A stretch of DNA of 64,000 bases from Pomphorhynchus laevis (lineage: Eukaryota; Acanthocephala; Palaeacanthocephala; Echinorhynchida; Pomphorhynchidae): contig WNNJ02001541.1 of assembly GCA_012934845.2 (NCBI GenBank), forward strand, positions 1-64,000, written 5' to 3'. The notes beneath the pieces were generated by a model. The model was given only the letters and a program-made list of their open reading frames with translations, had not been told where the DNA came from and ran no database searches. The translations under genes and the position numbers were made by a program. Every line of letters starts with the position of its first letter. Position 1 is the first letter of the stretch. This document shows, in pieces, positions 33,061 through 43,921 of this stretch.

Positions 33061-33430
33061 GCAATTCAGTCATTACGACAACGCATCCTGAGGTGATTTC
33101 GCAACCGTCGTTTAAAACTCCCCTGGTTACCATTTACCATCAAGGCAGGTAGACCATTCCAGATAGATACACCCCCTGATGCTGAAAACCCCTTTGTGTT
33201 TTCAGCATCAGGACACCCCCTGATGCTGAAAACACAAAGGTACATGCATGCAGTTTCCTGCTTTGCCAAACGAGTCGTACGATCTTGGAATTCGCTTCAG
33301 AGTGCGACCGTTTTGTCGTCTACTGCTTCAAGTTTTTGCGCCCTACTGGATGATGACCCTTCCTTCTCAAGACAACGGTGGGATTTTCAGTAGTTTATCT
33401 GATGATGGAGGGACAAAACGACTCTTATTC
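33061..33430. mobile_element. Mosaic of LINE 3'-end scraps in both orientations
   Basis: The minus strand at 33068-33180 reads VSIWNGLPALMVNGNQGSFK, a LINE C-terminal WN.LP box. The plus strand at about 33240-33390 reads CFAKRVVRSWNSLQSATVLS, another such box. They are joined through the inverted motif CCTGATGCTGAAAAC at about 33177-33234. Confidence 0.65.
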
Positions 33431-33479
33431 TTTTTATTCTTTTTATTTTGTGAAGCAACTTGTAAAGAGCCTCGGCTCA

Positions 33480-34440
33480 ATTCGTTGTCAATTAATAATA
33501 ATATCATGGATTGTTGATATTCGTTTATTGCAGGCTCGTCTTCTCTTTAGCATATAGTTGTGACCACGTATGCGATCGTTGGTTCTTAGCTCAAACGTGT
33601 CCTTGCAACAGTGGCCTGGGGTGGTCAAGCACCTCCACACGAACATCAGATCATTAAATTTTAGTGAATTTTTCACTGGGGAACGTCAAGACAGCGCAGG
33701 CGTTCCTCATAAGGTAACGAACTTATGGACCGCACTAAATGTGTGCACCGATTGAGAATGCGTTCGTTAGCGTCCAACTCAAGCTGGAACTGAGGGTGAG
33801 CAACGACGGACCCATAAGCATGTGTGGGAGGATTGCGCATTGGTAAAGGGTACGCAATCCCACAGAATCAAGATGACCGAACACCCTGCGTACTAGACCG
33901 AGGAGGCGAACGCACTTGCTTACAACATGATCGACATAAGAGCGAGATCCTAAGTAACTAGTTACAATCACACCCAGGTCCGACATTTGCGAGACCTTTA
34001 CAATCTGACAGCCATCAATTCGGTAGCTATCACTGAGGTCCCTTTTTCAATATGTAGGTGGGAACATTTCGCATGGTTCACTTTGAGTCCGACAGCATCG
34101 CACCATCGAGAAACCATCTCGACATCTTTCTGGAGTATAGTTACATCCCTGGGACTATTCAATAAACGCCATATTTTAAGGTCGTCAGCGTACAGAAGAC
34201 ACTGTGAATTTATGACAGAAGGGAGTGAGTTGATGTAGACGTTGAAGAGTAGTGGGCTGATTACACACCCTTGAGGAACCCCCACCCCAATAATAATATT
34301 CTTATTGAAACTTTTCTTACACACACTCCTCGTTAAACCACGGATAAAACTTCCTTTAATCTTAATCTTCCTGCAATACAAACAGTGAAAGCTTTTATCT
34401 CGTACCTCATTTTTCCTATTCCCCCAAACTATTCTCGACA
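33480..34440 (-). mobile_element. LINE (CR1-like) RT and C-terminus, decayed
   Basis: The minus-strand frames 34441-33998, 33986-33735 and 33676-33488 give GVPQGCVISPLLFNVYINSL, QCLLYADDLKIWRLLN and VSRWCDAVGLKVNHAKCSHL, then SDLGVIVTSYLGSRSYVDHV, then FVWRCLTTPG and RGHNYMLKRR. It is 5'-truncated before motif B and has at least two frame breaks. It is closest in style to families C and D. Confidence 0.78.
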
Positions 34441-34737
34441 ATTCTCGTCCTGTTTACTGTTCCTTGCGTTCCCGTAATTCCCTTCTTTTACATGTCCCAA
34501 ACTATTCTACCTCTTTTGGCTTCCGCTCCTTCATTGTGGCTGCTCCTCTCTCGTGTAATCATCTGCCCATTCATATCCGCCAATCAACATCAATGCCATG
34601 CTTCAAACGCCTAATCCGATGTCATTTAAACAATTAATTAATAAACATGTATGACTTCTGCTGTTTTTTTTGTTAGTGAACTTGTAAGCGTACAGGTGTC
34701 ACGCATTTGCCACATTAAATAAATTATTATTATTACA
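34441..34737 (+). mobile_element. LINE B 3' fragment
   Basis: The plus strand begins in the C-terminal domain (CAATTCTCGTCCTGTTTACT) and runs through the stop to the family 3' end GTCACGCATTTGCCACATTA with an (ATT)n tail. It is strongly 5'-truncated, as expected for incomplete reverse transcription. Confidence 0.85.
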
Positions 34738-34879
34738 AACAATTGACGCAACAATAGATTGCTAAGTACGTTCGATTGTTAAGTTAACTAGCTGAATTAT
34801 GTCCATTTGCGGAGTATCTGATCGACAAAATTGCGTAGAAAATATACTGAACGCCTTTATTAATGGAATGACTTAGTCG

Positions 34880-35146
34880 TATATTCGGCAATGAATTCTA
34901 AAGTTCAATATTGCTGATTTGAATTGTGAAATCAAAATAGCTTTGACGCTCAATCGGCTCAAAGCCAAACTATCAAATTTCAAAATAAAAACGCCAGTCC
35001 ATAAGCATCGCATTTACAGTGACTCACACACGTGACCTTGGCACAATTGTTCAGTCATCACTCAAGATTCGCATGAATACGGACAGGCTGTGTCCGAAGG
35101 GACGGCGTGTTCTTTACTTACTGAAATTTATTCAAATCCCTACCTG
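34880..35146 (+). mobile_element. LINE RT fragment related to family E
   Basis: The plus strand reads KHRIYSDSHTRDLGTIVQSS, then LKIRMNTDRL and GRRVLYLLKFIQIP. This parallels the LINE E block HHKDLGIIVHRSLKTKLNTD. No ends were recognised. It directly abuts the 35.1-36.5 kb arm. Confidence 0.55.
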
Positions 35147-36545
35147 TTATATCTGAACTTTTCTATTAAGGGTAAGTCTACTTCGCTCTAAATTTATTAT
35201 TAATACAATTTATTTTTATGTTTAAATTTTATGTTAATTTATATCCGCTATGTCTGGTAAAAGAGGATCGGCTTAATTGATGTGACATCCAATTAAATTA
35301 AAAAACGATTTATTTTAACGTGGCAAATGCGTGCCAGCGCACGCTTACATGACCACAACAAAACAAGACTGTGAATCAGGTGTCGAGAAGGTGTGAACGG
35401 AGGAGGTGTTTGAATATGATAAAGGAGGGGGAGCGGCGGACGTCGAGAGGGAGTTGATTCCAGGCGAGTGAGGCGGCGACGAGAAAGGATCGGAGACCGT
35501 AGTTGTTGGAGTAATTAGGAACGTGGAAGTAAGAGGGTATGACAGGAAACGCAGCGATAGCGAGGTGGGGCGAGTATCGTCTAAGAAAGGAAGGTTGATG
35601 AACGATGGGGAGCCGACAGCGATGAGACGAAAAGTTACGAGAAAAAGGCAGAGGTTGATGCGGATGTAAATGGTGGGCCAGGAGAGTTGGGCAAAATATG
35701 TGGATGTGTGGTCGAAGCGACGGAGACGAAAGAGCACTCGAACGGCGGTGTTGATTATTCGTTGTAGGGGTAGGATGATGGATTTTGGAGAATTGGCGAA
35801 AAGGCTAAAGCAGTAATCGATTTTAGGAAAAAAAAGCGATGAAAGAAGAGACATACAAGAACGGAAGTCGATAAGGGGGCGGATACGGCGGATATCACGG
35901 AGAATTAAGTTAGATGAGCGGACCTTGTCACGGACGAAGGGTTTAAGGGAAAGGTGATCATCGAAATGGAAGCCTAAGAAAGTGAGATTGTGGACTATGG
36001 GGATGATTGATGAGGCAAAATATATAGTGGGAGGAGATATGTTTGGTTTACAGGGAAGGATCCACATTATTTTGGACTTTTCGGGGTTTAGAACGAGATG
36101 GAGATTGGAGAGACGTTTGTAGATAGAAGAAAGACAGTTGGAGGCAGAAATGCCGATATCGTGTATGCGATGTGCGGGTGCATGAGCATAGATTAGAATG
36201 TCATCGGCGTATTGCATGACCTTAAAGGAGTAAGGTTTGATAAACGGAGATAGATCGCCAAGCAGAAGAGAGAAAAGCAGGGGACCTAGGACTGAACCTT
36301 GTGGGACCCCGCAAAAAATAGGGATGGGAGGGGAGGATGATGAATTAGAACAGACGCGAAAGGAACGGTCGGATAGATATGAGGCGAACCATGCTACGGA
36401 GGAGGAAGAAAAGCCGTAATCATAATGAAGGCGAGAAAGGAGGACGGAGTGGTCGACAATGTCGAATGCGGAGGAGAAGTCGAGGGAGATGAGAATACTA
36501 TATAGAGCCTTGTCTCGAGAAATGAGTAAGTCGTTGTACACTTTT
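35147..36545 (-). repeat. Arm 2 of the 1.4-kb inverted duplication (LINE A copy 3)
   Basis: The near-identical reverse complement of 16958-18352, including 165 bp of non-LINE flank beyond the LINE 3' end (35147-35310). It carries the LINE A RT from KVYNDLLISRDKALYSILIS through MQYADDILIYAHAP. The region that is frameshifted in arm 1 (LVTFRLIAVGSPSFINL) reads through here, while another break comes later. At the 36545 junction a block of about 23 bp (ACACTTTTTTCTGGAATA plus a few bases) is duplicated. Confidence 0.85.
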
Positions 36546-37099
36546 TTCTGGAATAAAATATACACTTTTTTCTGGAATAGAGTTATCTCGACGTTTAGCA
36601 TAAGCGAAAAACGAACTGCAGTCATAACGACATATTGATATGAAGTGCTCTCGAAAATAAATCTTTTGCGATACTTTTAAGCAAGGTGGCAAGTTTCCTA
36701 ACAGTTCGATATTAAAAATAAGTATCCATACCATATTTAAAATTATTGAATAATATATAACGTTTATTAATTGCAATTAATAACTCACTATCGAATCAAG
36801 GAGGTCCGTCGAGTTGGTTGTTTACAGTGCGGTGATAATCGATTTAAAAGGATTTGAAAGTAATGTCAGAAGTATTTTACACTGTAGTTAAATGCATCAG
36901 TCAATGTGACGAGTTTTCAATGTTCTTTCAAGCCCCAATCTAAACTTGCAGTAGAATCAACAGCACTATCACAAACGGTGTCATTTAATCATTTAATCGA
37001 TCACTATTGTATAAATTAATAATTAATTAACAATTTGATAAGTTGATAATTTAGTCAAAGTTTTATATCAAAGATACATAGGACTGAAATATGAAAACG
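36546..37099. other. No feature recognised
   Basis: Ordinary AT-rich sequence between the LINE A arm and the small secreted-peptide gene. No frame, repeat or RNA gene could be supported. Confidence 0.5.
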
Positions 37100-37105
37100 T
37101 TTATT
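37100..37105 (-). terminator. Polyadenylation signal AATAAA
   Basis: AATAAA on the minus strand, 15 bases after the stop codon of the secreted-peptide gene. Confidence 0.55.
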
Positions 37106-37119
37106 TGTTATTTAACATA

Positions 37120-37434
37120 TTATTGTAGAAAGGCCCGTTTTTCTCTTTCAATATCTTCATTTAGATGTGGATAATTCCTGTAATAATCATCATACCGTCC
37201 ATAATTTGGTCGTATATCGTCATCTCGATTAACAGGGACTGTGCATATATCTCCTCTTCCTCTAGCTGTGCATTGTATACTCGGTATCATATTTATTGTA
37301 ACGCCTACAAGTTTGATATATTAGCACTTTTAAAGCTTTAAATTTAAAATCAATTAACGAATTAATTTTTAATTAACATATAAACTTATAAGAAGTCTAC
37401 CTAGTATAATTACAAATGACATCAACAGTTTCAT
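37120..37434 (-). CDS. Small secreted peptide with C-x8-C RGD loop, two exons
   Basis: Exon 1 (37434-37401) encodes MKLLMSFVIIL and ends at G|GTAGAC. A 96-bp intron ends TATATCAAACTTGTAG, and exon 2 (37304-37120) starts in matching phase 1. The product is 72 residues. An N-terminal hydrophobic signal (MKLLMSFVIILGVTINMIPS) is followed by CTARGRGDIC, where two cysteines bracket an RGD tripeptide. A tyrosine- and acid-rich tail follows (NYGRYDDYYRNYPHLNEDIE) and the end is EKRAFLQ, with a KR dibasic site. An RGD between cysteines is the form used by integrin-binding disintegrin-type peptides; acidic tyrosines could be sulphated. Function is inference and no family was recognised. Confidence 0.6.
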
Positions 37435-37585
37435 TAGTCGTATGTTTATTCAATAATTAAGTTTTGTTCTCGTGGTAATTTAGAAGTTATGGCGCTAAAA
37501 CGGGCTTTCCTCGTTACATGGATTTTTAATGGGTTGAGGTTTGACATTTAATCTAATCGAGAAATGTTCATAGCGCTGGCGGCCA

Positions 37586-38008
37586 ATTGAGTATTGAACA
37601 CGGATGTGGTTCATCATCAATGTTTGATCCGTTGCAATGCTCTTATTGTCTAACGACTAAGATATTTATGCAGGCCCTTTGTGTTGAAGTTCTATTCGGT
37701 TAAAATACGTAACATTTTATTTTTTTTCGTCTAGATTTCTGCTCTTTCAGTTTAGTTCTTTCCTAACTTGTACCTCTTAAATGTCGAAATTCATCCGGTC
37801 CTGATGGTTTTCTGTCAATTACACTTAAGCATTTTGCTCTTAGCATTTACATCCCACAGCATATTTTCAGCCTCTTGACAATTGAATATTGAACACGGAT
37901 GTTGTTCATCATCAATTTATGATCCGTTGTAATGTCCTTATTGTCGAACTGCAAAAATATTTATGTAGACCCTTAGTGCTGAACTTCTGATCGGTTAAAA
38001 TATGGAAA
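37586..38008. repeat. Diverged 125-bp direct repeats around a LINE RT scrap
   Basis: The two copies begin GAGTATTGAACACGGATGTG (37586) and GAATATTGAACACGGATGTT (about 37884), and both end near TCGGTTAAAATA. Between them the plus strand reads CRNSSGPDGFLSITLKHFAL, then IYIPQHIFSLL, a LINE RT finger block of about 110 bp. Confidence 0.75.
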
Positions 38009-38264
38009 ATTTTAACCGAAAATTCTAAAAATTATTTTCTTTTCAAGAAATTTTTTCAAAGTTTAACAAAAATATATCTTCACATGTATCCATTCGTAAA
38101 CCGGTAAAATATTCATAATCATCTAATTAAAATGTATTACTTGTTGAATAGTAACAAAGAATGATTTATCAAAAAGTATTATTCCTGAACCTCTGCTATC
38201 GTGACCAGGAATGAAAATGCTTAAGGTTTTAAAAAATTAGCATGTAAAGCAGAATGATAAAATA

Positions 38265-39400
38265 TATAATAATTTATTTAAAGTGGCGAATATCCCGGCT
38301 TAGAACCGCAGGTTAGAACACCGGCTTATAACCACCCTCCGTATCATTAAATTCTACAATTCTTCCTGTCGTTGACAATCTCGTTTTCCTAGGCTTCCAC
38401 TTCGACAACATACTTTCGCTTAAAACTTTTCGTTAGAGATAAAGTACGCTCATCTACCTCGATTCTTCGCAACCTCCGTCAAATTCGTAGATTGAACGAT
38501 TTCCCTTCATGTATGATTATCATATATTTTCTCATTTTCTCAAGACTTGATTATTGTCTTAGTCTATTTTCCAACTCACCTAAATCCAATCTTCTTCCCC
38601 TACAACGCATCGTCAACGCAGCCGTCCGAATTCTCCACCGTCTTCGTCGTTTTGATCATACATCCTATCATCTTGCTTATCTCGATTTGAATCGGAATGA
38701 TACATGCTGGGTTAAAATATGTGTGAATGGTTTTAGGGCCAAACCCAGCCAAAAACATTAAAAACGTTTAAGATTTTGTTATCAATATTTCTTCCATTAA
38801 TTGTGGACATCGTCAAGATAAATTGTAAGTAGTTATTAATTAGCAGCCAACTAATTGGCTGCTTATTTATAACTAATTACAATTTATCCTGACGATGTCT
38901 ACAATTAATGGAAGAAATATTGATAACAAAATCTTAAACGTTTTTAACGTTTTTTTACTGGGTTTGGCCCTAAAACCATTCACAAATTATCTCGATTTGC
39001 CTACAATTTATTGTCGTGTTCAAATTCGTCTTCTTCTCGTTGCTTTTCGCCTTATAACTTCTCATACCCCTTCATTTCTCAACCTTCCTTTTCTTGATAA
39101 TTCTCGTCCTGTTTACTGTTTCTTGCGTTCCTGTAATTCCCTTCTTTTACATGTCCTAAACTTCTCTACCTCCTTTGGACTCCGTTTCTTCCTGGTGGCT
39201 GCTCCTCTATGGTGGAATCATCCACCTATTCATATACGCTATTCAACCTCCTTGCCGTGCTTCAAACGCCTAATCCGGTCTCATTTAAACAATTTAACTA
39301 ATTTATATGTATGATTTTTGCCGTGTTTTTTAGTTAGTGGACTTGTAGGTGTGCAGTTGGCACGCATTTGCCACTTTAAATAAAATATTATTATTGTTGT
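38265..39400 (+). mobile_element. LINE B 3' part, split by a fold-back insertion
   Basis: From about 38335 the plus strand carries the end of the RT (VDNLVFLGFHFD-type block), the C-terminal domain (RLDYCLSLFSNSPKSNLLPL, FDHTSYHLAYLDL), an interruption at 38690-38986, and the rest (DLPTIYCRVQIRLLLVAFRL to FKRLIRSHLNNL). The 3' end GTTGGCACGCATTTGCCACT has an (ATT)n tail. At 38265-38290 there is also a minus-oriented scrap of the same 3' end. Confidence 0.82.
38690..38986. mobile_element. Fold-back/MITE element with 13-bp target duplication
   Basis: 297 bp inserted in LINE B and flanked by exact 13-bp repeats TTATCTCGATTTG (38677-38689 and 38987-38999). The inverted arms of about 115 bp start TGTGAATGGTTTTAGGGCCA (38722) and end with the complement at 38984. 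The left side has 32 extra bases without a right-hand partner. No ORF is present. A 13-bp duplication is long for common DNA transposons, so the mobilising family is unclear. Confidence 0.8.
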
Positions 39401-39404
39401 TAAA

Positions 39405-41520
39405 ACCTAGGAAATCGAAATTGTTAATGATAGGAAGAATTGTAGAATTTAATTATACTGAGGAGGGTGCTAAGCCGAGGCGTCGAGGAAGGATTCACAT
39501 AATTTTGGATTTATAAGGATTCAGAGAAAGACGAAGGGAAGAAAGGTAATTGAAAATTGAGGCAAGAGAGTTGGAAGCAGAAACACTAAGATTATGAATA
39601 CGATAAGCAGGTTCATGAGAATAGATCTGAATGTCATCAGCGTATTGCATAACATTGAAGTTAAATGTATGATAAATCGAAGACAAGTCACCGAGAATAA
39701 GAGAAAACTAAAGAGTCTAACAGAGGAGCCTAGTGGAACACCGAACGGGATGGAAGAAAGATGGGAAAGAGACGAGTTAGAACAGACGCGAAATGCACAG
39801 TTTGATATATATGAAGTAAACCAAGCTACATTCGGTAAAGAGAAGCAATAATCATGACGAAGACGATGGAGAAGAATCCACTGATCGACGATGTCGAAAG
39901 CAGATGATAGATCAAGAGAAGCTATGACACTACATAATTTTTAATCGCGCGAGATGAGTAAGTCGTTATAAACTTTAAGACAGGCAATTTCAGTAGAGTA
40001 ATTATAGCGAAAAGAGCTTTAGAAGAGATGGAACAAGTTGGACGAAAATAGATATGCGCTTACTTGCTTGAAAACGTGACGCTTAAAGAGTTTAGACTTG
40101 GTTGGGAGAAGTGATATATGACGATACGAAGATGATAGTGAGGATCGATATTTGTTTTTTTGAGGAGATGACGAACAGCGGCGCATTTCCAGTTGGAATG
40201 AAATGTGCGGCTACGGATAGACAAGGTTAGGAAGGGTGATATATAGGAGTAGATATTTTTATGCAAGTGATTGGTTATTGGGTCAGAAGGATAGGTTTTA
40301 TTGGGTAATGACATGAAAACCAAAGAAACTTCATCAGTCAAAACGCGAAGAAGGTGGGATAGCTCATGGAGGGAAGTATTTAAAGAAAATAAATGATTCG
40401 AGAGGAAAATGGGTAGAAGGGAAATTAAATTAGATAGCTTAGATTGTAGATAAGATTAAAATTCATCAGGATTTATGTTACAAGGGTAGATGATCGTGAA
40501 AGAATTGATTTTAAGATTTTCCAATCAGATTTAGAGTAGGAAGAGAACTCGAGTTGATTTCACCAAAAGAGAGTACGTTTAGTGCGCATACGAATAAGAT
40601 GGGAACGCCTGAGAGAAAGGTGGGAAACACGGAGATTTGGAACGAGTGACTTTAAAGAACTTTTAAGAAAGCGATATAACACACGAAAAGCGTGACGGAG
40701 TCGACGTTTATAAATACTACAGTCGGGATCGAACCAGGGAGCATGACGCATGCGCTGTAAGCGTCGATGTATACTATGCAGGAGGTGATTGAGAATAATC
40801 GTAAGTTCAGAATCAAGCAGAATGCAGAGATCATCGATATAAAGACAGCTAAGTGGAAGTGAACAGTGTGAAGAATTGAGTAAGGCTAAACAGAGAATAC
40901 GGATATCGAAAAGTTTCCAGGGTCGACTTTGAGTAGCTAGTGTTGGGAGACGGCGAAGGAGGATGGGAAGAGTACGTGTAAGTGTGACAAAGAAATGATC
41001 GGACAAAGCAAGATCAGTAATTGATAAGGATGTATAATCATTGAAGCAGGTGGGGACAACAATGATGTCAAGAGCACAGTCGAGAATATGAGTTGGGATT
41101 GTTGAAAGTAATTTGTAGTTAAAATCAGAAAAAAAAATTAGTTAAATTGATAGAGTCAGAGTCGGTTGGGCGATTAAGACGAACGTTAAAGTCACGGAGA
41201 ACAGAAGAAGGATTATAAAACAATGAACAGTGAGACAGAAGATATGCAAGGTCGTTAAAGAGCATACGTGTGGAGGCAGCTGAGCCTGAACGGTATATAG
41301 TTACAAGTTCCATATGGAAATGAGTTGATAATTTGCAAATGAGTCATTCGAACGAAGTGTAATGGATGTTAGCGTTAATTTTACGTAGAGACTTAGGTGA
41401 CGAGCAATGGTAACAATGCCACCATGGTTAGAAACAGTATATGTAGGAGAGACAAATAGACGAGCTGATTTAACTAGAGAACAACCATAGCACCATATAC
41501 CACGAATAGCAAGATCGTCA
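39405..41520 (-). mobile_element. LINE B copy, RT to endonuclease, decayed
   Basis: The minus strand runs from RT (39405; FNVMQYADDIQIYSHEPAYR at 39600-39660) through SVLMSLPNKTYPSDPI (about 40300), the linker (RMRHAPWFDPDCSIYKRRLR at about 40700) and the endonuclease (about 41.15-41.5 kb, RDFNVRLNRPTDSDSINLTN). It lacks the C-terminal part. Many frame breaks. Confidence 0.8.
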
Positions 41521-41704
41521 AATTTTTTCTTTTTCCTCGAATTTATTTTTGTGACACAGTCAAAGCATACGCTTATAAACACTGTCAATGAATAATAAAG
41601 TAAAAATATTTTTTTAAAAGCTGATGTATTTAATTATTTTCGATTTTTAATGTATAATCTATTTAATCATTTTCAATTTTTCATTCATTCAATAAATAAT
41701 AAAT

Positions 41705-41985
41705 TTTCAAAGTTGATAATGATCCATTATTGATAAAGAATTATTCGAGCTGGATCAAAGCAAAGTTGAACTTTTTTTTGATATTTCGCTAACTTCTAAT
41801 AGCATCTTCAGAAATTACCAAAGGAAAGAGGGAATTTTTTGATATTTCACTAACTTCTGTTAGCATCTTCAGGAATTACAAAAATTTTGTAATTTTCTGA
41901 ATATACTAACAGAAATTAGCGAAATATCAAAAAAAATTTCCTTTTTTCTTTGATCCAGCTCTAATAATTATTAATATCTTTTAGA
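41705..41985. repeat. Fold-back repeat with three hammerhead-like cores, family H
   Basis: Minus cores lie at 41780-41811 and 41841-41872 (CTGAAGA, 6-bp hairpin, GAAATATC) and a plus core at 41897-41928 (CTGAATA variant). The outer arms match the 7.2 and 57.7 kb members (GATCCATTATTGATAAAGAA and its partner). One arm carries a duplicated core, which suggests unequal exchange or dimer copying. Confidence 0.75.
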
Positions 41986-41989
41986 ATAA

Positions 41990-42065
41990 CGAAAAAATAA
42001 ACGTAATTATGTGTGATAGATTACTGAAAAGATACACGCGAATGCGTGAAAATTCCTCGTAAATG
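41990..42065. repeat. Dispersed 85-bp repeat (also at 44630-44715)
   Basis: Both copies share TTATGTGTGAT, GATTACT, GCGAATGCGTGAAA and TCGTAAAT in order, with about 80 percent identity by eye. They lie in direct orientation 2.6 kb apart, on either side of PLE pieces, and may be part of a longer PLE-linked repeat. Confidence 0.6.
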
Positions 42066-42239
42066 AATATTTGTAGAAATATATTAATTGTTTGAAGTTT
42101 ATTTTAAATTTTAACTTGATTTAAATTATAAAAAATCTTATAACAATTTTTAATTTATTATTAAATTTTGATTTAGCATTATTTGGTTTTGTTTATTTTA
42201 TAATTATATTAAATACGAAAATTGCTGCATATTGCTGCA

Positions 42240-42640
42240 TATTTTATTAAAATATGCAGCAATATGGATAATAAATAATATACTTTGAATTAGAAAAAGA
42301 TACTAGATAGTTTTATCAGAGGAAATACATCATTAGCATGTATTTGGCCCCGCTGCTATGTTGGGTAGAGGAGTTAGGGGCCGAAACCTGATAGCATAGC
42401 AGTTCCTCCTGATGACCTCTAATTCTTATTATGATACAACGTCTGTTATTTATTAGTCAATTCATAAAAATGACTTTTATTTTAAATTTCATTTTTTTAT
42501 TTTAACTTGATTTAAATTATAGAAAATCTAAAAACAATTATTAATTTTATTATTTAATTATTAAATTTTGATTTAGCATTATTATGTTTTGTTTATTTTA
42601 TAATTATATTAAATACGTAGACTCAGTTAGCTGATTTGAT
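42240..42640. repeat. R1 repeat copy
   Basis: The core at 42330-42440 reads GGCCCCGCTGCTATG, then GAGGAGTTAGGGGCCGAAAC, then CATAGCAG and CTGATGACCTCTAATTCTTA. The flanks TTATTTATTAGTCAATTCAT and TACGTAGACTCAGTTAGCTG match the copy at 55.5-56.1 kb in inverse orientation. Confidence 0.8.
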
Positions 42641-42899
42641 TTGTTCTACTGACATGTTATTATTTTACTGTGGACTTTGTTTTCCCGGTAATATAACCTC
42701 TGTCAGAAATACTGAAACTATGTATTATTGGTTACGACTTTACTATTATTTTTTCTTATTTTCAAACAAGTTTGATGAATTATTAATTTAAAAAGGGAGA
42801 AATTTGCATCCCAAGTTTGCATCGATAATATTAGAAACATTATAGAAGCTGAATGCAATTGCAAAATTATTAATTTTGATAAAATAAATGAACCTATAA

Positions 42900-43850
42900 C
42901 TTATTATTATAACTCATAATTTAGAACTAATTGAAAACAACGAATTAAGGAAAATGCTATCAAAAGGGTATAAAAATTAATATAAAAAGGGTACCAAAAA
43001 TGGTACCAAAATCATAAAATTTACAATTCGTTATATAATGACTTAATTGCTTACTTTGATAAGCTGATTAATAGTGAAAGCTCGAATATATCTAAGATAA
43101 ACATTTGGAAAGAATATATATTTGATAAAATTAAAAATAAAATGAAAATAACAAACAATTATTAGAGGAAAGATAAAATTAATAAAGATTTATATAAAGA
43201 ACTTACTAAATTATTGGATAACTATATAATAACAACTATTGATAAAGCTAGTAATAACTTTGTCTTCATATGCAAAAAGCTTTATTATGATATACTAGTG
43301 AAAGAGGTTAATTCTAATGATTTAAATATAAACACAACATATGAATGTAGTGATTTAAGTTTAGAAACAATTATTTTAAGTCATTGTTCTATAATGGATA
43401 AGAAGGGTATAAAAATTAAATATCTCTTTATTATTTTGGAATCCAAAATTACATAAAAATCCAATAAAACCTAGGTTCATATGTAGTGCGTTTAAATGTA
43501 CATTAAAACCACTTTCTGTCTATATGAATAAAATACTTAAAGTAATTAAAGCACATTTTAAAAAATATTGCAAGGTAATCGAAATTAATACTGGTATAAA
43601 ACACTATTTCAGTATTAATTCTACAAAAGAATTTTTAGAACAGACAAAAGGAATAAATTTTCAAAATATAAATACATACGATTTTAGTACGCTTTATACA
43701 AATCTAGATTTAGTAGATATTAAAGAAGCGTTAGTAAAATTAATTAATCTTATATTCGGAAAAAGATATACATATATATGTTATAATAACTATAACGTTT
43801 ATCTAACAAAAATTAAACCATCAAATAAATATAAATATTTTGAATAGGAA
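42900..43850 (+). mobile_element. Penelope-like element, N-terminal RT part
   Basis: The frames 43214-43456 and 43524-43847 read YIITTIDKASNNFVFICKKL (typical PLE block before the RT core), then FSTLYTNLDLVDIKEALVKL (the PLE motif FSTLYTN). The copy is broken by at least one frame shift and stops before the catalytic YIDD block. PLEs encode a telomerase-related RT, usually with a GIY-YIG nuclease. Confidence 0.8.
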
Positions 43851-43921
43851 TGATACATTCTTGAGGAAATAATTATTTTTTTTATCTAAATGCCATTCCC
43901 AGGAAAAAGAAATTGAATATT

